From Lachnospiraceae bacterium (GTDB lineage: Bacteria; Bacillota; Clostridia; Lachnospirales; Lachnospiraceae), in NCBI GenBank assembly GCA_900757145.1, contig CAAEMT010000040.1, positions 1 through 12,300 of the forward strand: 12,300 nucleotides of DNA. Direction: 5' to 3'. Below, piece after piece: positions 6,772-12,300 of the stretch. A program made the translations under genes and the position numbers. How positions within the stretch are numbered: the first letter of the stretch is position 1; every line of letters begins with the position of its first letter. The notes under the pieces are model-generated. The model was not told the origin of the DNA, ran no database searches, and was given only the letters and a program-made list of their open reading frames with translations.

Positions 6772-6848
6772 TTTTCGTATTTGCCGCAGATACGAAGTGC
6801 GCGCTTTTGTATTTCGTGCAGATGCTTTTTGTATTTTACTACAGATGC
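6772..6848. repeat. Three imperfect 20-22 bp direct repeats in the ybaK upstream region
   Basis: Copies begin at 6772, 6805 and 6827 and share the pattern TTTT(C)GTATTT, about five variable bases, then CAGAT. The first copy also forms a perfect inverted repeat, TTCGTAT (6774-6780) with ATACGAA (6790-6796). They occupy the 192-bp divergent intergenic region between ybaK and the 242-residue gene, where promoters of both must lie. Confidence 0.5.
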
Positions 6849-6882
6849 CGTATAGATGCAAAGGTACATTTTTTGATTCCGT

Positions 6883-6891
6883 CATATACTA
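6883..6891 (+). promoter_or_regulatory. Possible sporulation sigma-E/sigma-K type -10 element
   Basis: CATATACTA matches the mother-cell -10 patterns CATANNNTA (sigma-K) and approximately CATACANT (sigma-E). The upstream region has AC at 6866-6867, a weak -35 at slightly short spacing. No good sigma-A -35 sits 17 bp upstream of the overlapping TATACT (6885-6890). The gene start at 6925 lies 33 nt downstream. Confidence 0.3.
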
Positions 6892-6924
6892 ATAAGGAAG
6901 AAAGTCTTGAGGTGAAGCAAAATT

Positions 6925-7653
6925 ATGCAGTATCGCAATATAAATTCCGAAAGAAGGGGATCGTTTGGCGGAAACAAACCGCTGCCTGTCCGAAGCGACA
7001 GGATGCGTGCGGAGGAAATTGACAGGGAGCGCAGGCAGAGCGGCTGGAATCCGTATGAGGGAGAAGAAGAGGAGGAAAGTGTGAAGCCTTTTTTTACTCA
7101 GCCGGATTTTTCACAGGAGATGGAAGAGCAGATGAAGCAGGAACGCGATCTGCGCGCGCTTCAGGCAATGTATCCGGAGGCGGCAAAGCTCCTTCTTCCT
7201 CTCGTTGAGGAAGAATGTGACAAGATGGAATACGAGGGGAGTCCCATGTTCGATTCCTATCCCGATCAGACGACGATATGGCGGATACAGGAGCGTATAA
7301 AGAAACAGGCGCAGCAGCAGATGAACGGGCAGATGCCAAAAGAGCAGGAGATGAGCGGACGGATGACGGGGAAACAGCAGCTGAACGGACAGATGCCGGA
7401 AGAACAGGAGATAAACGGGCAGATGGCGGGAGAACAGCCGGATGCAGCGTGGCGGCGTTCAGATGACGGAGAAGATGCGTGGCAGAGTATGACGGAGCCG
7501 GAAATGCCGGAGGTATTTTCGATGCAGTATCAAGGGCGCAGAAGAGGACGCGCCGGACAGGACTGGCTCGGCGACATGATCCGTGTGATGCTTTTGCAGG
7601 AGATGCACCATAGAAGATGTAGGCATGGAAGGTGCCGCCGCAGAAGATATTAG
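6925..7653 (+). CDS. Uncharacterised 242-residue protein with 10-residue repeats and Arg/Cys/His-rich tail
   Basis: The start at 6925 has GAGGTGA 9 nt upstream. Residues 1-55 are polar and charged. Residues about 78-128 look like a small folded domain (ALQAMYPEAAK, VEEECDKMEYEGSPMFDSYPD) of a kind I recall from hypothetical proteins of Lachnospiraceae. Residues 132-171 are four 10-residue repeats of pattern x-(M/L/I)-(N/S)-G-(Q/R)-M-x-x-x-Q, low-complexity and Gln-rich. A Trp/acidic stretch follows, then a short amphipathic helix (WLGDMIRVMLLQEM, 214-227) and a terminal HHRRCRHGRCRRRRY tail with two Cys. There is no signal peptide or full membrane span. Arg/Cys/His tails and Gln/Met-rich repeats are reminiscent of spore-coat or DNA-associated proteins, and a sporulation-like -10 lies upstream, but the function is not known. 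A sigma-A promoter separates it from the next gene. Confidence 0.75.
   Translation: MQYRNINSERRGSFGGNKPLPVRSDRMRAEEIDRERRQSGWNPYEGEEEEESVKPFFTQPDFSQEMEEQMKQERDLRALQAMYPEAAKLLLPLVEEECDKMEYEGSPMFDSYPDQTTIWRIQERIKKQAQQQMNGQMPKEQEMSGRMTGKQQLNGQMPEEQEINGQMAGEQPDAAWRRSDDGEDAWQSMTEPEMPEVFSMQYQGRRRGRAGQDWLGDMIRVMLLQEMHHRRCRHGRCRRRRY
7318..7437 (+). repeat. Four 30-bp in-frame repeats (10 residues each)
   Basis: Residues 132-141, 142-151, 152-161 and 162-171 of the 242-residue protein read QMNGQMPKEQ, EMSGRMTGKQ, QLNGQMPEEQ and EINGQMAGEQ. Units 1 and 3 are closest to each other, as are 2 and 4 in spacing of charge, suggesting duplication of a 20-residue pair. DNA units share the core AACGG(G/A)CAGATG. 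Confidence 0.85.
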
Positions 7654-7672
7654 AAAAACACAGCTAAAAAAC

Positions 7673-7701
7673 TTGTTGAATCCCATCAGGAATAGTATAC
7701 T
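7673..7701 (+). promoter_or_regulatory. Sigma-A promoter of the methyltransferase/anchored-protein unit
   Basis: TTGTTG (7673-7678) and TATACT (7696-7701) are separated by exactly 17 bp. It begins 20 bases after the stop codon of the preceding gene. The predicted start near 7708 leaves a leader of about 105 nt before the ATG at 7812; I see no recognisable riboswitch in it. Confidence 0.55.
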
Positions 7702-7811
7702 GATTTGTAACTGTAAGACAGTTAGAGGGACTGGTACAGCAAAAAAAGTTTCTGCTGCATCGGCGCGGGATGACCGTACTGTATGTAAGAGACTGAGGAA
7801 ATGGAGAACAG

Positions 7812-9002
7812 ATGGAAGAATTAAAGACATTACTGGAATCAATTTTGAATGAAGAGCTTCTGCATATTGTAGTCAGCGGACAGAAATCAAAGGAAGCGAT
7901 GCAGAAGGTTAGGGTAAGGCCGGTCGGAGGCAAAAATGGCGTAGTGTTTCAGGCAGCGCTTTGGGATGGAAAAAAAGAATTTCATAAAAATTATAAGGAA
8001 CAGGATATGGTTCTGGCCCTGCTCACATGGATGAGCAGGGATTTCAGACAGATGCAGATCGAGACAACGATAATGTCTGCCACAGTCCTTGTGAGCAAAA
8101 AAGGGAAGGTCACGATCAAGAAGAAGCAGTGTTCACAAAAGCGCGCGCAGGCTGATATGAGCCACAACCGCACAAAAAAATATCTTCTGCCGGAAGGACA
8201 GGCCGTACCTTTTCTTGTGAAGCTTGGAGTCATGACGCCGGAGGGTAGGGTAGTGCGTGCGAAATACGATAAGTTCAGGCAGATCAATCGCTTTCTTGAG
8301 TTCATAGAGGACATCTGTCCTGTACTGGATAAAGGCAGAGAGCTGACAATGATCGATTTTGGATGCGGCAAGTCGTATCTGACCTTTGCAATCTATTATT
8401 ATCTGCACGAGCTTCGCGGCTATGATCTGCGCATCATAGGGCTTGATCTGAAGGAAGATGTGATTGCGCACTGCAATGCGCTCGCACAGGAGTTTGGTTA
8501 TGAAAAGCTGCAATTTCTGACGGGAGATATTGCGGATTATGAGGGCGTGGATCAGGTGGACCTTGTCGTGACTCTGCATGCCTGCGATACAGCAACGGAT
8601 TATGCGCTTGCGAAGGCAGTAGGATGGAATGCAAAAGCCATTTTGTCGGTTCCGTGCTGTCAGCATGAGCTGAACGGGCAGATGGAAAATGAGATTCTTG
8701 AACCGGTATTAAAATACGGGCTTTTAAAGGAGCGGGTGGCGGCGCTGGTGACGGACGGACTGCGCGCCTCGATGCTTGAGGAATCAGGCTACCGTGTTCA
8801 GGTGCTTGAGTTTATTGATATGGAGCATACGCCGAAAAATATCCTGATCCGTGCGGTTTTGGAAAAGGATCCAGACGGACATGCAAAAAAAGAACGTGCG
8901 AATGAGTCGGACACGAGCGCAAAGCTTGCCGCATGTATGGAGTTTCTGCATGTGAATCCGACGCTTGCAGCGCTTTTGGGCGATGGCGGAGGACAGAGAT
9001 AG
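7812..9002 (+). CDS. SAM-dependent class I methyltransferase (Methyltransf_32-like)
   Basis: 396 residues. ATG at 7812 has GGAG (7803-7806) upstream. Residues 1-150 form an N-terminal domain without a motif I can name, containing a basic stretch (SKKGKVTIKKKQ, KRAQADMSHNRTKKY). The Rossmann methyltransferase core spans about 155-345. Motif I is MIDFGCGKSYL (180-190), the acidic residue that would bind the SAM ribose is Asp212 in GLDLKED, and TGDI (237-240) precedes the adenine-binding Asp. LVVTLHACDTATD (251-263) and SVPCCQHEL (279-287) are characteristic of the PF13679 group, related to human GSTCD. The target is unknown; an RNA or protein substrate is plausible given the basic N-terminal part. 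It acts in the cytosol. The next gene begins 13 nt later, so they form an operon from the promoter at 7673. Confidence 0.85.
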   Translation: MEELKTLLESILNEELLHIVVSGQKSKEAMQKVRVRPVGGKNGVVFQAALWDGKKEFHKNYKEQDMVLALLTWMSRDFRQMQIETTIMSATVLVSKKGKVTIKKKQCSQKRAQADMSHNRTKKYLLPEGQAVPFLVKLGVMTPEGRVVRAKYDKFRQINRFLEFIEDICPVLDKGRELTMIDFGCGKSYLTFAIYYYLHELRGYDLRIIGLDLKEDVIAHCNALAQEFGYEKLQFLTGDIADYEGVDQVDLVVTLHACDTATDYALAKAVGWNAKAILSVPCCQHELNGQMENEILEPVLKYGLLKERVAALVTDGLRASMLEESGYRVQVLEFIDMEHTPKNILIRAVLEKDPDGHAKKERANESDTSAKLAACMEFLHVNPTLAALLGDGGGQR

Positions 9003-9015
9003 GAGAGATGTGATC

Positions 9016-11496
9016 ATGCAAAAAAAATTATCAGCTTTAAAAACTATTTTGGTACATGCTGCTGTGCTGACAGTGATTTTTATCGCGGCGGTGTTTCTGT
9101 TTGGACGCTTTATCAATCAGACTCCGCCCAGTACGGCACAGGCAATGGAGAACTCGACGTTTCCGCTTGTATATATGCAGAATAACGGTGTGAATTATAA
9201 CTGTCTGCATGGATATGCGCGTGAAATGGATGTTAATTATATCCGTGATACGGTGACAGTGCTGAATGACGATCATGAACTGGCGATTCAGATACAGCCG
9301 TTTGATACGAATATCGAGGATATATCGTATGAGGTGCTCACACTTGACGGGTCAGAATCACTGGAAAATACGAAAGTGATCAAGACAACGGAAGATAACA
9401 ATAATAATGTCAATGTTGTTTTGCAAATACAGAATAAGATGCTTCTTGAACAGGAGTATATCTTGAAAATTCAGGTGACGGCAGGTGGGCGTGATATTTA
9501 TTATTATACGAGACTGCTTCTGGAGGATGGACTGCATCTTGAGGCGTATCTTGATTTTGTGACAGGTTTTTATGATAAATGCGTCAATAAAAGCGATCAG
9601 GAATCGCTCGGTACGGTCGTAGAGCCGGATGAGTCGACAGATGAAAACAGGTCGCTTGCACAGATGGACATTCATGATTCTGTTAAGCAGCTTATGTGGG
9701 GAGAACTGAACCCGCAGACATACTATAAGCCAACGCCGGAGCTTGTAGATATTAACGGCACTACGGCGTCATTCGTGCTGGATTACCGTATATCTGCAAT
9801 GAACAGCGAGGGAAGCACGGATATTTACAATGTCAGTGAATTTTACAGGCTTCGCTATACAGATACGCGTGTATTTTTGCTTGATTTTACCCGTTCAACG
9901 GAAGAAGTCTTTAATACGGATAAAAATGTACTTGAACAGGAAGGAATCAGACTAGGAATTTCAGACGGAGATATTGAATTTGCGTTTGATGAGAAGAAAA
10001 AAACGGTAGCGTTCGTGCAGGAGAATGAACTTTGGACGTACCGTATCAACAGCGGCCGTATGACTCGTGTTTTTGGTTTTCCGCAGGATGAGGATATGGA
10101 TTACCGTGATTTTTATGATCAGAACAATATTAAAGTACTTCGGGTTGAGGAAACGGGAGACGTCTGGTTTGTTGTTACCGGATATATGAATCGGGGACGG
10201 CGTGAGGGCGAGAATGGCGTGGCGATCTATCATTATGAAGATGCGACTGCAACGGTAGAGGAAATACTGTTCGTCAGGACTATGGAAGCGTACGACAGCC
10301 TCAAGCTTGATACAGATACGCTGGCGTATATCACAGACGATAACAGCGAGTGCTGTCTGCTTCTGGAAGGTGTGGTGTATCGCATCGATCTGGCGACCAG
10401 AGAGTATGAGCGTGTGATTGACGGTGTGAAAGAGGACTGTTATGTAAGCTCTGAGACAAACCGCTATTTTGCATGGCTCAAAGAGGGAGAGCGTTATCAG
10501 TCCCGAACGCTTTATATCATGGATTTTGAGGACGGATCTGTGCAGGAGATCACCTGTGCGGATAATGAATATATCCGTCCGGCTGCATTTATGAATGAGG
10601 ATCTTGTGTACGGGAAGGCTGCTGCCGCAGATGTAAATCTTTCAGATGAGGGAAATGAGCTGTTTCCGATGTACATGCTTGGGATTATCAACGAAGAGGG
10701 CAAGGAGATCAAAACGTATCAGCAGGCGGGGATATATGTGACGGGGACAAAGCTGCAGAATAATACGCTTCTTCTTACGAGAGTAGCAGGAAGCAGCGGT
10801 TCGTATGAGGAGACCTCCCAGGATTCCATCGTCAGCACGAATACGCAGGAGGATGTCGTATACGGCATTTCCACAAAAGAAGATGATGTCAAGCAGACAG
10901 AGATCGTACTGCGCGTCGGTACGCAGATCACCGACAAGAATCTGCAGATCGTGAGTGCGAAGCTGCTGGTGCATGACGGTTCTAAGACGATCCAGATTCC
11001 GCCAAACGAACAGCGGGAAGAGCTGTATTATGTATATGCGCAAGGAAGCATGGAGAGCAGATGGAAGACAGCTTCTGAGGCGATCAGACGTGCAGATGAA
11101 AAAGTCGGAGTCGTGATCAATAACGAAAAGGAATTCGTATGGGAGCGCGGAAATAAAGAGATCAGCGCATTGATCAAGCTGGAAAATATCCCGGAGATCG
11201 TAAAAAGCGGAACAATGGATGTAGCTGCTTTGGAAGAAACACTTGGAAAAGATGTTGTCGGACTGACAGGCTGTACACTGGAGCAGGTATTGTACTTTGT
11301 AGGTCAGGGACATCCGGTAATCGCGGCTGCGCCGGATAAGGTAGTGATCATCACAGGATATGATGACTTTGGAAATACGATCCTGTTGGATGCCGGCGGG
11401 ACAGAAACATATTTTTACGGACCGCAGGACAGCAAAACGATGTTTGAGCAGGCAGGCAATCGGTTTATTTCTTATCTTGATACAGATATAAAGTAA
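9016..11496 (+). CDS. Large membrane-anchored extracytoplasmic protein, propeller-like middle and degenerate C39-like C-terminus
   Basis: 826 residues. ATG at 9016 has AGGAGAG 8 nt upstream; an in-frame ATG at 8965 lies inside the previous gene and is not preferred. Residues 11-31 form one hydrophobic helix after MQKKLSALK, so the rest should be outside. Residues about 49-300 begin with the stretch PLVYMQNNGVNYNCLHGY, which I recall in large uncharacterised Lachnospiraceae proteins. Residues about 310-600 show short repeating strands (VAFVQENELWTYRI, LAYITDDNSECCLLL, RTLYIMDFEDGS) as in TolB-type beta-propellers. Residues about 700-820 resemble the peptidase C39 fold: GCTLEQVLYFVGQGHPVIAA, then VVIITGYDDFGNTILLDAG. 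The catalytic Cys near the domain start and the His before GYD are not visible, so it is likely an inactive binding domain. No lipobox or sortase motif is seen. It is cotranscribed with the methyltransferase. Confidence 0.8.
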   Translation: MQKKLSALKTILVHAAVLTVIFIAAVFLFGRFINQTPPSTAQAMENSTFPLVYMQNNGVNYNCLHGYAREMDVNYIRDTVTVLNDDHELAIQIQPFDTNIEDISYEVLTLDGSESLENTKVIKTTEDNNNNVNVVLQIQNKMLLEQEYILKIQVTAGGRDIYYYTRLLLEDGLHLEAYLDFVTGFYDKCVNKSDQESLGTVVEPDESTDENRSLAQMDIHDSVKQLMWGELNPQTYYKPTPELVDINGTTASFVLDYRISAMNSEGSTDIYNVSEFYRLRYTDTRVFLLDFTRSTEEVFNTDKNVLEQEGIRLGISDGDIEFAFDEKKKTVAFVQENELWTYRINSGRMTRVFGFPQDEDMDYRDFYDQNNIKVLRVEETGDVWFVVTGYMNRGRREGENGVAIYHYEDATATVEEILFVRTMEAYDSLKLDTDTLAYITDDNSECCLLLEGVVYRIDLATREYERVIDGVKEDCYVSSETNRYFAWLKEGERYQSRTLYIMDFEDGSVQEITCADNEYIRPAAFMNEDLVYGKAAAADVNLSDEGNELFPMYMLGIINEEGKEIKTYQQAGIYVTGTKLQNNTLLLTRVAGSSGSYEETSQDSIVSTNTQEDVVYGISTKEDDVKQTEIVLRVGTQITDKNLQIVSAKLLVHDGSKTIQIPPNEQREELYYVYAQGSMESRWKTASEAIRRADEKVGVVINNEKEFVWERGNKEISALIKLENIPEIVKSGTMDVAALEETLGKDVVGLTGCTLEQVLYFVGQGHPVIAAAPDKVVIITGYDDFGNTILLDAGGTETYFYGPQDSKTMFEQAGNRFISYLDTDIK

Positions 11497-11578
11497 TAAA
11501 AATTGAATGGCTAAAAATGTATGTTAATATCAAAAAATGTCAGATAATATAAAAAGCGATTTTTTAAAGAATGGGAGG

Positions 11579-11698
11579 ATGCTTCGTGTGGAAAATAAAT
11601 CTGCACAAAACAATTCGATTTTCTTCCACAGCAAAGCGGAGCATCCGACAAAATATTCACACTTTATCCACATGCTGGTGGATAAGAAAATGCGATAA
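11579..11698 (+). CDS. Candidate small protein of 36-39 residues overlapping DnaA boxes
   Basis: A GTG at 11588 follows GGGAGG (11573-11578) by 9 nt and opens 36 codons to TAA at 11696-11698. The product begins MENKSAQNNSIFFHSKAEHP and ends MLVDKKMR. An in-frame ATG at 11579 would add MLR but overlaps the ribosome site. The peptide is soluble and basic, without a membrane helix; I do not recognise it. The reading frame runs across several DnaA-box-like sites, so it may be chance, but the ribosome site is as good as any in the window. Confidence 0.3.
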   Translation: MLRVENKSAQNNSIFFHSKAEHPTKYSHFIHMLVDKKMR

Positions 11699-11797
11699 TT
11701 AGGACTTATACACCGAGTTATCCACATTATCCACATTTTAAGCGGTGGAAAAAGTGGTTTACATAGTTTTTTTTAAGAACGAACGTTTTGTGAATTA
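11587..11797. other. Cluster of DnaA boxes (oriC-like or DnaA-titration region)
   Basis: Three perfect TTATCCACA boxes lie on the plus strand at 11664-11672, 11718-11726 and 11727-11735, the last two directly abutting. One-mismatch copies of TTATNCACA are at 11653-11661 and 11706-11714 (plus strand) and at 11587-11595, 11677-11685 and 11789-11797 (minus strand). The boxes at 11664 and 11677 face each other with 8-bp perfect arms. TCCGACAAAA (11644-11653), on the minus strand TTTTGTCGGA, is one base from the Spo0A box and adjoins a DnaA box. An AT-rich tract with repeated TAG/TGA/TAA-like triplets (about 11797-11830) follows, as in DnaA-trio unwinding regions. dnaA, dnaN and rpmH are not adjacent. 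Confidence 0.7.
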
Positions 11798-11838
11798 TGA
11801 TAAATAGTGATGAATAGGTAAGAATTTTTCAAAAACGC

Positions 11839-11868
11839 TTGACAGCAAAAAAATTGAGCCAATTCAAT
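11839..11868 (+). promoter_or_regulatory. Candidate sigma-A promoter of a short transcript
   Basis: A perfect TTGACA (11839-11844) is followed after 18 bp by TTCAAT (11863-11868), two mismatches from TATAAT. Transcription would start near 11875 and run only to the terminator at 11921-11960. Confidence 0.4.
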
Positions 11869-11874
11869 AAATAG

Positions 11875-11960
11875 TCTGAAAAAACAAAATATTTGCATGA
11901 AAATAGACAATTCTAACACAAAAAACAGGCGTCATCCAAAAGGGAGACGCCTGTTTTTTT
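11875..11960 (+). ncRNA. Candidate small RNA of about 85 nt
   Basis: The stretch between the TTGACA promoter and the strong intrinsic terminator holds no ORF with a ribosome site. It has about 45 nt of AT-rich, poorly structured sequence followed by the terminator hairpin, an arrangement common for trans-acting small RNAs. I recognise no Rfam family. It could equally be only the terminator for transcripts arriving from the left. Confidence 0.25.
11921..11960. terminator. Bidirectional intrinsic terminator
   Basis: The perfect stem AAAAACAGGCGTC (11921-11933) with GACGCCTGTTTTT (11946-11958), a 12-nt loop, and T runs on both strands. On the plus strand it is the first terminator after the 826-residue gene, 425 nt beyond its stop. 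On the minus strand it backs up the isomerase terminator. Confidence 0.88.
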
Positions 11961-12055
11961 CAGGAAAAGATTGCGGCAGAAACGACCTACTATATAAGGT
12001 AGTATGAGTGGAAAAGCATGGCAGAAATAGTGGTTGGTTGCTTGTAATAAAGAGC

Positions 12056-12107
12056 ATAAAAAGACTGACAGCCAGTGGCTTGTGTGTCAAGCCATAGTCT
12101 GTCAGTC
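12056..12107 (-). terminator. Intrinsic terminator of the RpiB-family gene
   Basis: Outer arms GACTGACAG (12063-12071) and CTGTCAGTC (12099-12107) and inner arms TGGCTTG (12076-12082) and CAAGCCA (12088-12094) form a two-part hairpin with a TGTGT loop. On the minus strand it is followed by TTTTTATG, 52 nt past the isomerase stop codon. A short direct duplication (CCATAGT.TGTCA, about 12092-12118) sits next to it. Confidence 0.75.
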
Positions 12108-12158
12108 CATAGTTGTCAAGCATAAAAGCAAGTGATTGCTGGCATCGTTAATTCGGAA

Positions 12159-12300
12159 TTACTTTGCAGCCTGAATATGCTGCCGTTCCAACTCATTGAT
12201 ACGGGCAACCTTAGGAGCAGAGCCCCCGCCTGCAAAATCACAAGAAAGCCATACATCTACCAGATATTTTGCAAGCTCTGTACCGATCACACGCTCACCC
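12159..12300 (-). CDS. RpiB/LacA/LacB-family sugar-phosphate isomerase, C-terminal part
   Basis: The last 47 codons of a minus-strand gene whose start lies beyond the right edge; the stop is TAA at 12159-12161. The visible part reads GERVIGTELAKYLVDVWLSC, then DFAGGG, and ends in a charged helix (VARINELERQHIQAAK). In RpiB (ribose-5-phosphate isomerase B) and LacA/LacB the same place holds (N)ARVIG, a helix with VDTWL and EFEGGRH before the C-terminal helix, so the family call is good. The active-site Cys and His lie upstream, out of view, so the substrate (ribose-, galactose- or another sugar phosphate) is undecided. A terminator follows at 12056-12107. Confidence 0.75.
   Translation of the reverse strand, partial: GERVIGTELAKYLVDVWLSCDFAGGGSAPKVARINELERQHIQAAK

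Noticed and set aside
8670..8700. ELNGQMENE in the methyltransferase resembles the LNGQM repeat of the neighbouring 242-residue protein
   Set aside because: A single short match inside a conserved methyltransferase segment; probably coincidence rather than shared origin.
10642..11313. 223-codon minus-strand frame inside the 826-residue gene
   Set aside because: Antisense shadow without a ribosome site; the plus-strand frame carries the recognisable protein features.
11932..12123. 63-codon minus-strand open frame between the two terminators
   Set aside because: It is made of terminator hairpins and a short duplication (NYGLTDYGLT), with no ribosome site.
1..12300. Search for an undescribed defence system, prophage, CRISPR array or integrated element
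   Set aside because: No nuclease, toxin-antitoxin, integrase, transposase or regularly spaced array is visible; the only accessory-looking part is the left edge, which is too short to judge.

Overview
The window reads as a chromosomal segment of a spore-forming Clostridia, most likely Lachnospiraceae (Dorea/Mediterraneibacter/Blautia-like). The reasons are mid-40s GC by eye, strong GGAGG ribosome sites, the protein families present, and a large 826-residue anchored protein of a type I recall from that family. No phage, CRISPR array, rRNA, tRNA or complete mobile element is visible.

Layout. 1-360: a truncated XRE-type regulator on the minus strand, ending at an inverted repeat, with an operator-like repeat upstream. 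360-1623: a membrane-anchored Ntn-hydrolase (choloylglycine hydrolase/C45-like) on the minus strand, with a good promoter and a near-perfect 23-bp palindrome over its predicted transcription start. 1835-6242: four plus-strand genes, namely a four-helix membrane protein with an acidic tail, a membrane-anchored polysaccharide deacetylase whose linker is six 39-bp tandem repeats, the AAA+ ATPase RarA, and an AI-2E-family transporter 15 nt behind it (TTG start). 6244-6732: ybaK on the minus strand, convergent with one base between stop codons. 6925-7653: an uncharacterised protein with four 10-residue repeats and an Arg/Cys/His tail, possibly a sporulation gene. 7673-11496: a clear promoter, then a two-gene unit of a Methyltransf_32-like methyltransferase and the 826-residue anchored protein (propeller-like middle, degenerate C39-like C-terminus). 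11497-12158: about 660 nt without a recognised gene. It holds a cluster of DnaA boxes (three perfect), a 36-codon ORF with a good ribosome site, a TTGACA-led short transcription unit, and two intrinsic terminators. 12159-12300: the C-terminal end of an RpiB/LacA/LacB-family isomerase on the minus strand.

Functional picture. Most genes are housekeeping or cell-envelope: wall deacetylation, a transporter, replication-fork maintenance (RarA) and translation quality control (YbaK). The most unusual part is the right-hand intergenic region. It has the composition of a replication origin or a DnaA-binding reservoir, but no dnaA, dnaN or rpmH adjoins it, and genes on both sides point into it, the opposite of what is expected beside a bidirectional origin. 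The repeat-bearing deacetylase and the 242-residue repeat protein are the best candidates for undescribed biology among the genes.
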